DNA of 42,097 bases from Lachnospiraceae bacterium (lineage in GTDB: Bacteria > Bacillota > Clostridia > Lachnospirales > Lachnospiraceae). This document shows positions 25,252 through 34,191 of the stretch, piece after piece. Made by a program: the position numbers and the translations under genes. The stretch lies in the NCBI GenBank assembly GCA_022766245.1, contig JALEPL010000057.1, forward strand, positions 1 to 42,097, read 5' to 3'. A model generated the notes under the pieces. That model was given only the letters and a program-made list of their open reading frames with translations, was not told the origin of the DNA and did no database searches. How positions within the stretch are numbered: position 1 is the first letter of the stretch; every line of letters begins with the position of its first letter.

Positions 25252-26667
25252 ATGTCAAAGAAGAGAATTGCCGCGAGTATCCTGGTGATTATCCTGACGA
25301 TTGTGGCAAATGTTTTGATTATTGGATATAAATATAATGGGACGGACTCAACGGCGAGACTTCAGATTAGTGTGAATTCTGATGAGGGAAATGACATGGA
25401 GGTTTTTTTCCTGAATGAAGGACAGAAAATGCCAGATGCATTCAATGCACAGCAGAGTGCGCTAGGGACGTATAATACACCGGGGCAAACAATTATGCTA
25501 GAATACGAAATCCCTGTGGATGCAGCATATATTCGTTTGGATTTGGGAACATTACCGTCGGAGACCATTATTACCGCTGTAGATTTGAGTTATGGAAGTA
25601 AGACATGGAGCATTCCAATTAGTAGTTTGGCAGATATTGTGATGACCAGAGATATTGATGAATGGAAGGTTGAAGATGCAGGCCTTGTCGTTACAACTCA
25701 AACGGATGATCCATATATTGTATGGAATACAGCAAATTGGGGAGTGGCGGAATATGTGACGAACCATCAGCGTGTTACCAATGGAATTGTAAAGGGAATT
25801 CTATGCTTTTTCCTTGATCTGATTGTACTGGTGTTGTTACGTCATGCGAAGAAATTGGTGAGCCTTCCACTGGAAATTTGGCAGAATCGTAAATTGATTA
25901 TTCAATTGGCAAAAAATGATTTCAAGACCAAATATGCGGGATCTTATTTAGGAATCGTATGGGCATTTATCCAACCAATTGTGACAGTTTTGGTGTATTG
26001 GTTTGTGTTTGATAAAGGCCTGAAGGCAGGAAGTGTAAATACTAAAGCAGGCATAACAGTACCTTTTGTTTTGTGGTTAGTAGCAGGTTTAGTGCCTTGG
26101 TTCTTTTTCTCGGATGCATTAACCGGAGGAACAAATGCGCTGACTGAGTATAGCTATTTAGTAAAAAAAGTCGTGTTTAAGATTAGTATCCTACCTATTG
26201 TGAAGGTATTGTCAGCGTTGTTTGTTCATGTATTCTTTATCGTGTTTACATTGTGTTTGTATGCAGGGTATCAATACTTCCCGACGTTGTATACACTTCA
26301 GATTTTGTATTATACATTTTGTACTTTTGTTCTAGTATTAGGGCTGTCGTATATGACCTGTGCCATCGTAGGATTTTTCAAAGATTTGACCCAGGTAATT
26401 AATATCCTACTTCAAATTGGTGTGTGGATGACTCCTATCATGTGGAATATTGATACCATGGAATTGTCCCCAGTGCTTATTACGATATTCAAATTGAATC
26501 CCATGTATTACGTGGTAGCTGGATACAGGGATGCACTGATTAATCACGTATGGTTCTGGGAGAAGGCTCCCATGACATTGTATTTCTGGATTGTTACGAT
26601 TTTGATTTTAGGGGTTGGAATGACAATTTTTAAACGATTAAAGGTTCATTTTGCAGACGTTTTATAG
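25252..26667 (+). CDS. wzm: Wzm-type polysaccharide ABC permease with N-terminal extracytoplasmic domain
   Basis: The C-terminal part (about residues 215-471) is an ABC-2 permease of the Wzm/TagG type: QLAKNDFKTKYAGSYLGIVW, the VLVYWFVF segment, VPWFFFSDAL and MTPIMWNID, with about six membrane spans. It would move an undecaprenyl-linked glycan across the membrane with the adjacent ATPase. Usual Wzm proteins are about 260-280 residues. Here some 200 extra N-terminal residues form a membrane anchor (about 7-28), a hydrophilic beta-rich extracytoplasmic domain (about 30-180) and a second span (about 185-205). That domain may contact the exported glycan or wall. ATG 25252 follows AAAGGAG. wzt starts 26 bp downstream. 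The AT-rich cassette begins here. Confidence 0.9.
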   Translation: MSKKRIAASILVIILTIVANVLIIGYKYNGTDSTARLQISVNSDEGNDMEVFFLNEGQKMPDAFNAQQSALGTYNTPGQTIMLEYEIPVDAAYIRLDLGTLPSETIITAVDLSYGSKTWSIPISSLADIVMTRDIDEWKVEDAGLVVTTQTDDPYIVWNTANWGVAEYVTNHQRVTNGIVKGILCFFLDLIVLVLLRHAKKLVSLPLEIWQNRKLIIQLAKNDFKTKYAGSYLGIVWAFIQPIVTVLVYWFVFDKGLKAGSVNTKAGITVPFVLWLVAGLVPWFFFSDALTGGTNALTEYSYLVKKVVFKISILPIVKVLSALFVHVFFIVFTLCLYAGYQYFPTLYTLQILYYTFCTFVLVLGLSYMTCAIVGFFKDLTQVINILLQIGVWMTPIMWNIDTMELSPVLITIFKLNPMYYVVAGYRDALINHVWFWEKAPMTLYFWIVTILILGVGMTIFKRLKVHFADVL

Positions 26668-26693
26668 CATAACCCGAGGAAAAGGTAATAGAC

Positions 26694-27956
26694 ATGGAAG
26701 ATATAGCAATTAAAGTACAAGATGTAAGTAAATTATACAAATTATATGATAAGCCTTCAGATCGACTGAAGGAGTCGCTTGGTTTATCAAAAAAAATGCG
26801 TTATAAAGAGCATTATGCATTGCATAATGTCTCTTTTGATGTAAAGAGAGGGGAAACGGTAGGCATTATCGGAACCAATGGATCTGGTAAATCCACCATC
26901 CTTAAGATTATCACCGGTGTGTTAAATCCCACATCTGGTAGTATTCAGATAAATGGAAGAATCTCAGCATTGCTGGAACTGGGTGCAGGATTCAACATGG
27001 AATATACGGGGTTAGAGAACGTGTATTTGAATGGTACCATGATCGGATTTTCCAGGGAAGAAATCGATGCGAAACTTCATGATATTTTAGAATTTGCAGA
27101 TATTGGTGATTTCGTGAATCAGCCGGTGAAAACTTATTCCAGTGGTATGTTTGTTCGACTTGCCTTCGCAGTGGCCATCAATATTGATCCGGAGATTCTT
27201 ATTGTGGATGAGGCTTTGTCTGTGGGAGATGTGTTCTTCCAGGCAAAGTGTTATAAAAAGTTCGAAGAGTTTAAAAAACAGGGAAAAACCGTCTTGTTCG
27301 TAAGCCACGATCTCGGAAGTGTCAACAAATACTGTGATCGTGTGGTTTTACTGAATCGTGGGGTGAAGATGGCGGAAGGTGCACCCAAAGAGATGATTGA
27401 TTTGTACAAAAAAGTATTGACCCATCATGAAGACACCGAACAGACAGAGTCATCAACTGAGAATTCGGCAGAGACAGAAATTACGAACTGGAAAATCAAA
27501 ATGCAGGAAAACCCCAAGAAATCTGTGTATGGCACAGGGGATGCTGATATCTTTGACTACTGTATTATGGATGAAGATAAGCATATTACTAATATCGTGA
27601 ACAAAGGAGACTCTTTCAGTATAAAAATGAAGGTGAAGTTTCATCGTGAGATTGCGGATCCTATCTTGGCCTTTACTATTAGGGATAAACAGGGAACAGA
27701 AATTGCCGGGACAAATACCATGTATGAGAATGTTAACGTAGGGGCAGTAAAAGCAGGAGATGTGCGGGAAATCACATTTACCCAGAAAATGGATCTTAAG
27801 GGAGGAGAATACTTGCTTTGCCTTGGATGTACCGGATTTGAAAATGGTAATTTTGAGGTTTACAATCGTTTGTATGAAATCTGTAATATACAGGTGATTT
27901 CTAGCAAGAACATTGTAGGTTATTATGATATGAATTCTTCCGTAGAAGTAAAATGA
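26694..27956 (+). CDS. wzt: Wzt-type polysaccharide ABC ATPase with C-terminal glycan-binding-like domain
   Basis: A 420-residue two-part protein. Residues 1-245 are an ABC ATPase: Walker A GTNGSGKST at 60-68, the signature YSSGMFVRLAFA, Walker B ILIVDEALSVGD, and the switch His in LFVSHDLGSV. After a Thr/Glu-rich linker (about 247-262), residues 265-420 resemble the Wzt C-terminal beta-sandwich (DYCIMDEDKHITN, DPILAFTIRDKQGTEIAGTNT, GGEYLLCLGC). In E. coli O9a that domain recognises the methyl/phosphate cap placed by WbdD, so only finished chains are exported. The presence of this domain beside a methyltransferase and kinase-like gene supports capped-chain export. Confidence 0.92.
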   Translation: MEDIAIKVQDVSKLYKLYDKPSDRLKESLGLSKKMRYKEHYALHNVSFDVKRGETVGIIGTNGSGKSTILKIITGVLNPTSGSIQINGRISALLELGAGFNMEYTGLENVYLNGTMIGFSREEIDAKLHDILEFADIGDFVNQPVKTYSSGMFVRLAFAVAINIDPEILIVDEALSVGDVFFQAKCYKKFEEFKKQGKTVLFVSHDLGSVNKYCDRVVLLNRGVKMAEGAPKEMIDLYKKVLTHHEDTEQTESSTENSAETEITNWKIKMQENPKKSVYGTGDADIFDYCIMDEDKHITNIVNKGDSFSIKMKVKFHREIADPILAFTIRDKQGTEIAGTNTMYENVNVGAVKAGDVREITFTQKMDLKGGEYLLCLGCTGFENGNFEVYNRLYEICNIQVISSKNIVGYYDMNSSVEVK

Positions 27957-27978
27957 TTAATGAAGGCGGGTTTATAGA

Positions 27979-28896
27979 ATGGACAATATTGAAAAAATAG
28001 GCGGATTCACGTTAAACTTAAAGAATTATTCCGGAAATGATCTATACAGCGACGGCGACATTGAAGATGAATTATTGAGAATATGTCAGAGTGGTGACAG
28101 AGAGGAAGTACTGCGTAATAGTGATTCATGGCCCCTCTTATACCATCTGTCCAAGGCCCGTGAGAATATTCTAGACTGGTATGAGTTTAATCCGGAGGGT
28201 GATCTTCTGGAAATCGGTGCAGGATGTGGAGCTTTAACCGGTTTATTCAGCCGGAAAGTTAATAAAGTTACTTGTATCGAACTGTCCAAGCGACGTTCTT
28301 TGATCAATGCGTATAAGAACGGACAAGATGGGTGTGCAGAGATTATTGTAGGGAATTTTCAGGATATTGATATCAGCGAGAAATACGACTATGTAACATT
28401 AATCGGTGTTTTAGAATATGCGAAGTGTTATCTCAATGTTCCGAAACCATTCCATGCCATGTTAAATAAGATAAAAAACAACCTAAAAGAAAACGGAAAA
28501 GTAATCATAGCTATCGAAAATAGGATGGGACTCAAATATTTTTCCGGCGCTGCGGAAGATCATACTGGTACTCCATTTGATGGAATTAATGGATATGCTA
28601 AGGGAAGTGATGCCATTACATTCTCCAAACCGGAGTTGACCAAGCTTTTATACGAATGCGGATTTGGTAAATTAGAGTTTTATTATCCGGTACCGGATTA
28701 CAAGCTGCCGTCTACCATATATTCAGATGATTATTTGCCGGAATCAGGAGAACTGCGTGCTATGAAGCGGGCTTATGCCGGAAATAATTTTCAGTTTTTT
28801 GATGAGGAATTGGCGTTTGATGAAATCTGTAAAGATGGTCAGTTTCCATATTTCTCCAATTCATTTTTAGTCATTGCTGAGCAGGGAAAGGAGTAG
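27979..28896 (+). CDS. SAM-dependent methyltransferase, possible chain terminator
   Basis: A 305-residue class I methyltransferase. SAM-binding motif I is EIGAGCG at residues 78-84, the acidic residue ending strand 2 is in TCIELSKRR, and IIVGNFQDI and KYDYVTLIGVLEYA complete the binding site; VIIAIENRMGLKYFSG follows. The N-terminal WPLLYHLSKARENILDWYEF segment precedes the core. It is 22 bp after wzt and 6 bp before a gene that starts with a kinase-like domain, so the two are probably co-translated. In WbdD of E. coli O8/O9a a methyltransferase and kinase sit in one chain and cap the O antigen; this gene could be the split methyltransferase. Target sugar unknown. Confidence 0.8.
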   Translation: MDNIEKIGGFTLNLKNYSGNDLYSDGDIEDELLRICQSGDREEVLRNSDSWPLLYHLSKARENILDWYEFNPEGDLLEIGAGCGALTGLFSRKVNKVTCIELSKRRSLINAYKNGQDGCAEIIVGNFQDIDISEKYDYVTLIGVLEYAKCYLNVPKPFHAMLNKIKNNLKENGKVIIAIENRMGLKYFSGAAEDHTGTPFDGINGYAKGSDAITFSKPELTKLLYECGFGKLEFYYPVPDYKLPSTIYSDDYLPESGELRAMKRAYAGNNFQFFDEELAFDEICKDGQFPYFSNSFLVIAEQGKE

Positions 28897-28902
28897 GGAA
28901 CC

Positions 28903-31900
28903 GTGAAAAAGATCATATACTGTAAATATAATCAGAACCGTGCTCCGAAATATCAGACTAAGACGGTGATATATCAAACGGAAACAGAAAAATACATTGA
29001 GAAAGAAGCCCTGTGTCAAGAAGCGGATGCACATATTGAGGCATTTCAGATGAATTATGAGTTGGTGAAGGATATTTACCCGGCTATCGAGTTTATCAAT
29101 TGCGAGATGCAGGATGGAGTTGTGCGATATCCCTTTATTACAGGAACTTCCATCGACGACTTTTTAAAAGGACATGTAACATCATGGGAAGAACTGTTTG
29201 TCGAGATGAAGTTATTGATTGAAAAGCTTTATCGTGTAAATACTGAAAAGTCATGCGGATTTAAAATGACAGAGGAATTTAAAAAGCGCTTTGGGGACAC
29301 AGACTGCAGTAAGGATGTGTGTGTGTGTCCCTGTAACCTGGATATGATATTTGACAATCTGATGATAATGGAAGACGGGACGGTAAAAGCATTTGATTAT
29401 GAATGGGTATGTGATTTTCCGGTTCCGGAAAAGTATGTGATTTATCGGGTATTGTGCAGATTTTATGATAAGTACTTTGGTTATATTTCTCCGAAGTACT
29501 CCTTTGAGGTGTATATCGAACAGTTTCAGTTTGATAAAGAGGAACAGGAACGGTATCGCCGGATGGAGGATGCCTTTATTCAGTTTATCTATAAAGGCGG
29601 GGAGCCTGCATTCCAGGCAGAGCAGTATTTCCTGAAGAGGACAACTTTCGATGAAATGGCCATAATGAAGAACGATTATAATCATGTGGTGCAGGATTAC
29701 AACAATGCATTGGAAGTGCTTCATAAGACGGAGAGTGATTACCTTACCACCATAGACCGGCTAAATGAAGCAGTTAAAATCAAGGAAGATGTGGAAAACG
29801 TTCTACATGATACAGAGCAGAAATATCTTACTACCATAGACCGATTAAATGAAGCGGTTAAAATCAAGGAAGATGTGGAGACACTGTTGCATAAAACCGA
29901 GAGTGAATACCTTACCACGATAAACCGATTAAATGAAGCGGTTAAAATTAAGGAAGAGGTAGAAACGCTGTTGCATAAGACAGAAGAGGAGTATCTAGCA
30001 ACTATAGATCGACTGAACGAGACTGTAAGGGTGAAGAACGAGTTTGAGCAGGCTTTACGCAATACAGAAACGGAACGGGATTCACTGCGTAGTCAAGTAG
30101 ATTCGCTGAATAACCAGAATATCATTTTAAATATGCAGTTGAATATGATCGTGAATTCATCTTCCTGGAAGATTACCCGTCCATTGCGTGGTATTAAAAA
30201 AGTTGGTAGAAGCTTAAAAAATGACGGGGTGAAGGCCACGTTTCATAAGGTTGAGCAGAGGCTGGGTCGTACGACTCAGAACGAATTTGCCGAAGAAGTG
30301 AATGTGGCAGACACCGTGGATGTAGCACAGAATGCAACAGAGCAGAATACAGTAGCAGAACCGGAAAGAAACCGTTTCCTGCCCTATGTAGAAGTGACAG
30401 AGGAAGTATTACAGCAACAGAGGAATCACAAGTTTGAGAAAGAACCGAAAATCAGTATCATCACACCCCTGTTCAATACCCCGGAAGCGTTCATGGTGGA
30501 ATTACTTGAGTCGGTGAAAAACCAGACCTATGGAAATTGGGAACTGTGCCTGGTGAATTTTAGTGATTCTGCTTTTGAGGCGGTAGATAGTATCTGCAGA
30601 AGATATGCAGGAGAAGATGCAAGGTTTGTCTATCACATAGAAAAGGAGAATAAGGGAATCTCTGAAAATACTAATATCTGTATTGCACATAGTACAGGAG
30701 ACTATATTGCGCTTTTGGATCATGATGATGTACTGCATCCATGTGCATTATATGAGGCAGTGAAGGCCATCAATGAAACAGGCTGCGATTTTCTGTATAC
30801 AGATGAGATTAAGTTCGAAGGAAACTTAGAGAATCTGTTTTTGCCGAATTTTAAGCCGGATTTTTCCATAGATGAATTACGGGCGCATAACTTTATTTGT
30901 CATTTCAATGTGTATAAGAAGAGCCTGTATGATGAAGTTGGTGGATATCGAAAGGAATTTGACGGAAGTCAGGATCACGATATTGTACTTCGATTAACGG
31001 AAAAAGCTGAAAAAATTGTTCATATTCCGAAGATTCTATATTATTGGCGTGTTCATGCGAATTCTGTGGCACAAAATATCGAAGCGAAATCTTATGCTAC
31101 CGACGCAGGAGAGCATGCGGTGACGGAGCAGCTGGAACGCGCTGGTGAGCCGGATCAGTATGCAGAGTCCGTGATTAATCACATTCCCTTGTATCGCATT
31201 CATACAAAGGCAAAGCTGAAACCGGATGTTACGGTGCTGATCTGGGGAGATGATGGTAAAGAATCGATAGAAAAGACCAAGAATTCCCTGAGAGATTTGG
31301 CGGATTGTGAATGCAAGATTGTTTCTGAGGATGGAAAAACCTTGGGATCTATGTGGAATACTGCTATGGCTCAGGTTCACACCAAATATGCGCTGTTTAT
31401 AAAAGCCGGGCTTGAACTGCCCGATGAAGATGTGGTGAATGAGTTCATGATCTATGCGGATCGAGAGGATATTGCAACCATCGACTGTAAGGTCTTGACG
31501 GATCAGAATACCATATTCTCTGGAGGCGCGTATTTAAGCGGAGATGCGGGAATGCCTATCAAGCTTCGTTGTATGGGTGGACCGAGGGATTATGCCGGAT
31601 ATGAAAATGGAATGTTCCACAGTAGAGCAGTGGCGGCATCCACCGGATTATGTACCTTTGTAGATGCGGAATGCTGGAGGGAATCCGAGGGATTCCCGGA
31701 TATGGGAAGCATGTGTGTGATGATGGAGTATTCCTATGATATGTGGAAAAAAGGAAAAAGAAATATCTGGACACCATTTATTGAAGCTTATGGTTTAAAT
31801 GAGAAGGACCAGAAGTATTATATCGACTCATTGACATGGCTGGTGGGAAAAGTCTATGATGACAGGGATTCGTATCTGAGTAAACAGGTTATTGATCTGA

Positions 31901-31911
31901 AACTAGAATAG
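28903..31911 (+). CDS. kinase-like / coiled-coil / tandem GT2 fusion protein
   Basis: A 1002-residue soluble protein. Residues 1-245 look like an aminoglycoside-phosphotransferase or WbdD-type kinase fold: D147 and N152 in CNLDMIFDNLMI match the D-x4-N catalytic loop, and D165 in FDYEW the metal-binding Asp. Residues about 262-418 are coiled coil with four near-identical 28-residue units at 280-391. SSSWKITRPLR (419-429) is the linker often seen after coiled coils in rhamnan-type GT2 enzymes. Residues about 514-775 are a GT2 domain (ISIITPLFNTPEAF, DHDD at 606-609, GSQDHDIVLRL). Residues about 785-1002 resemble a second GT2 domain that has lost its DxD (KAGLEL there). GTG start. The likely role is combined elongation and chain-length-controlled capping; this is inferred. 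Confidence 0.8.
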   Translation: MKKIIYCKYNQNRAPKYQTKTVIYQTETEKYIEKEALCQEADAHIEAFQMNYELVKDIYPAIEFINCEMQDGVVRYPFITGTSIDDFLKGHVTSWEELFVEMKLLIEKLYRVNTEKSCGFKMTEEFKKRFGDTDCSKDVCVCPCNLDMIFDNLMIMEDGTVKAFDYEWVCDFPVPEKYVIYRVLCRFYDKYFGYISPKYSFEVYIEQFQFDKEEQERYRRMEDAFIQFIYKGGEPAFQAEQYFLKRTTFDEMAIMKNDYNHVVQDYNNALEVLHKTESDYLTTIDRLNEAVKIKEDVENVLHDTEQKYLTTIDRLNEAVKIKEDVETLLHKTESEYLTTINRLNEAVKIKEEVETLLHKTEEEYLATIDRLNETVRVKNEFEQALRNTETERDSLRSQVDSLNNQNIILNMQLNMIVNSSSWKITRPLRGIKKVGRSLKNDGVKATFHKVEQRLGRTTQNEFAEEVNVADTVDVAQNATEQNTVAEPERNRFLPYVEVTEEVLQQQRNHKFEKEPKISIITPLFNTPEAFMVELLESVKNQTYGNWELCLVNFSDSAFEAVDSICRRYAGEDARFVYHIEKENKGISENTNICIAHSTGDYIALLDHDDVLHPCALYEAVKAINETGCDFLYTDEIKFEGNLENLFLPNFKPDFSIDELRAHNFICHFNVYKKSLYDEVGGYRKEFDGSQDHDIVLRLTEKAEKIVHIPKILYYWRVHANSVAQNIEAKSYATDAGEHAVTEQLERAGEPDQYAESVINHIPLYRIHTKAKLKPDVTVLIWGDDGKESIEKTKNSLRDLADCECKIVSEDGKTLGSMWNTAMAQVHTKYALFIKAGLELPDEDVVNEFMIYADREDIATIDCKVLTDQNTIFSGGAYLSGDAGMPIKLRCMGGPRDYAGYENGMFHSRAVAASTGLCTFVDAECWRESEGFPDMGSMCVMMEYSYDMWKKGKRNIWTPFIEAYGLNEKDQKYYIDSLTWLVGKVYDDRDSYLSKQVIDLKLE
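29740..30075 (+). repeat. four 84-bp tandem repeats encoding 28-residue coiled-coil units
   Basis: Units start at 29740, 29824, 29908 and 29992. Each encodes 28 residues beginning Y-L-(T/A)-T-I-(D/N)-R-L-N-E and ending in a T-E-x-x step; the first three share YLTTI(D/N)RLNEAVKIKE. A degenerate unit precedes them (NNALEVLHKTESD at 267-279). Twenty-eight residues are exactly four heptads, so adding or losing a unit keeps coiled-coil phase and reading frame. Confidence 0.9.
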
Positions 31912-31922
31912 GAGGAAAGCTT

Positions 31923-34181
31923 ATGAGCGGGTTAATTCATAAGTCAGCGAAGGCATTAAAGGAAGAAGGTATTACAGGATTCTCAAAGAGAACAGTACGA
32001 TATATTGGTAAACATGTCTTTGGAATCATTCCGGAGGAGCCGGTGATAGAGGTACCTGTACCGCAGGAACCGGTGGCAGAAGAAATCGTGCCGGAGGAAC
32101 CACCGGCACCGGAGCCGGAACCGGAATACCATCCGCCCATGGTGGATGTACTCTTTATCAATGGATGCGATAGTTCTGTTCCACATCCGGCCAGATACCG
32201 TGTCACACATCAGAGAGAGCAATTGATTGCCAATAATATCACCAGTGATGAAGTGTATTATGTGAACCTGCAGTTGGAGCAGGTAAAGTATGCACATCTA
32301 TTTGTATTCTTCCGATGCCCTTACACAGATACCATTGGTGAATTTATTGAGACAGCAAAGCAGTTAAATAAGACAGTACTTTTTGATATCGATGATTTGG
32401 TAATCGATACCAAGTATACAGATACCATCAAATATATACAGGCCATGTCCGTGGAGGATAAGGCGTTGTACGATGATGGGGTCAACCGTATGGGACATAC
32501 ATTACGCCTGTGTGAGGGGGCCATCACTACCACAGAGCGTCTGGCACATGAACTGGGCAAATATGTGCCGGAGGTATACATTAATCGCAATACAGCCTCA
32601 GAAAGAATGTACGAGCTTTCTGAAAAGGTGGTAAAAGATCGTGATGATCAGGAGGTGCGTATTGGATATTTCAGTGGAAGTATCACACATAATGATGATT
32701 TCATGTTGGTGATGCCCGCACTAAAGCATCTGCTACAGAAATACGAGAATCTGCGACTCTATATTGTGGGTGAATTGGAATTGCCGGAGGAGTTGCAGGC
32801 CTTTGAGAGCCAGATTGTGGCAACGCCTTTTTTGGATTGGCAGGAGTTGCCTCAGCTTATTGCGTCTGTGGACATTAATATTGCACCTTTGGAGCAGAGC
32901 ATTTTCAATGAGGCAAAGTCAGAGAACAAATGGGTAGAAGCTGCATTGGTGAAGGTTCCTACTGTTGCCAGCAAGGTGGGGGCTTTTGATCGTATGATAG
33001 AGGATGGAGTAACCGGATTCCTCTGTGATACATCAGATGAATGGATTCGTGCACTGGAGAATTTGATTCTGGATGAAAATCTGAGAAAACAGATTGCGCA
33101 GCAGGCATATCAGTATGCAAAGGAGCATTGCCTTACCATCTATTCCGGGTTGCCTGTCAGTGAGCATATCATGTCAAAGATGAAGCCCAGTGCTGTATTT
33201 GTGTTCCCCTCTACGGAGATCAGCGGAGGAATCATGGTAGCGTTAAAGCATGCGTCCTTTATGCAGAAAAAGGGATATGATGTGACGATTTTAGCTTATA
33301 ACCCGTCTCTACCATGGATGGAGTACGATGGATGCAAATTCCCTGTATTAAGCTATGGTGTGAATCCAGTATTTGCATATTTTGATAAGGCAGTGGCTAC
33401 CATGTGGTCCACTACACCCTTCGTGGAGACTCATCCAAAAATCAAAGACAGATATTATCTGGTTCAGAATTTTGAGGTGGACTTCTATGAGCCCAATGTC
33501 ATTCTGCGAATCCAGGCGAACCAGACCTATCAGCTGGCAAGAGATATCCAGTATGTTACTATTTCCAAGTGGTGTCAGAACTGGCTTAAGGACAAATACC
33601 ATAAGGAGGCATGCTATGCACCTAATGGAATTGTGGTAAAGGATTTCTATGAGAAAGAGAGAGACTTCAATGGAAAAATCAGGATTCTCATCGAGGGAGA
33701 CTGTGCGGTGGAGTACAAGCGGGTGGATGAGAGCTTCCGCATCACCAACCGGTTAGACCGGGAAAAATTTGAAGTCTGGTATATGTCATATAATGAGACA
33801 CCGAAGGAATGGTATCAGTATGACAAATTCCTTCATCGGGTTCCATACGAAGAGGTGGCAGACGTGTATCGTCAGTGCCATATCTTGCTGAAATCCAGCA
33901 CACTGGAAAGCTTCTCCTATCCGCCACTGGAAATGATGGCAACGGGAGGCTTCGTGGTGGCAGTGCCCAATGGTGGCAATGCGGAGTATTTACAAGATTC
34001 CCATAACTGCCTGCTGTATGAAAGCGGAAATGAGGATCAGGGCATTGCATGTATCGAGAGAATTTGTAATAATGAAAACCTGAGAGAGCAGCTTCTAAGT
34101 GGTGCAAAGGAGACTGTGGCGAAGAGAGACTGGTCAAGTATCAGGGCGGAAATATTGGCACTATACAATATAGAAGAATAG
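31923..34181 (+). CDS. tandem GT4-type glycosyltransferase (two GT-B modules)
   Basis: A 752-residue protein with two GT-B glycosyltransferases in one chain. A Pro/Glu-rich segment (about residues 36-75: PEEPVIEVPVPQEP...) leads into module one (about 76-400) with FDIDDLVID, RIGYFSGSITHNDDF and the donor-site EAKSENKWVEAALVKVPTVAS. Module two (about 415-752) has FPSTEISGGIMVALKHA, YYLVQNFEVDFYE, a WsaF-like rhamnosyltransferase feature, and donor-site STLESFSYPPLEMMATGG. The product is probably cytoplasmic and makes two linkages in the repeat unit, with dTDP-rhamnose a likely donor for module two. It starts 11 bp after the fusion gene with AGGAGG. Confidence 0.85.
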   Translation: MSGLIHKSAKALKEEGITGFSKRTVRYIGKHVFGIIPEEPVIEVPVPQEPVAEEIVPEEPPAPEPEPEYHPPMVDVLFINGCDSSVPHPARYRVTHQREQLIANNITSDEVYYVNLQLEQVKYAHLFVFFRCPYTDTIGEFIETAKQLNKTVLFDIDDLVIDTKYTDTIKYIQAMSVEDKALYDDGVNRMGHTLRLCEGAITTTERLAHELGKYVPEVYINRNTASERMYELSEKVVKDRDDQEVRIGYFSGSITHNDDFMLVMPALKHLLQKYENLRLYIVGELELPEELQAFESQIVATPFLDWQELPQLIASVDINIAPLEQSIFNEAKSENKWVEAALVKVPTVASKVGAFDRMIEDGVTGFLCDTSDEWIRALENLILDENLRKQIAQQAYQYAKEHCLTIYSGLPVSEHIMSKMKPSAVFVFPSTEISGGIMVALKHASFMQKKGYDVTILAYNPSLPWMEYDGCKFPVLSYGVNPVFAYFDKAVATMWSTTPFVETHPKIKDRYYLVQNFEVDFYEPNVILRIQANQTYQLARDIQYVTISKWCQNWLKDKYHKEACYAPNGIVVKDFYEKERDFNGKIRILIEGDCAVEYKRVDESFRITNRLDREKFEVWYMSYNETPKEWYQYDKFLHRVPYEEVADVYRQCHILLKSSTLESFSYPPLEMMATGGFVVAVPNGGNAEYLQDSHNCLLYESGNEDQGIACIERICNNENLREQLLSGAKETVAKRDWSSIRAEILALYNIEE

Positions 34182-34191
34182 GGAAAATCAA

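Noticed and set aside
29740-30075. Mobile-element origin of the 84-bp repeats
   Set aside because: They are in frame, encode heptad-compatible coiled coil and have no inverted ends.
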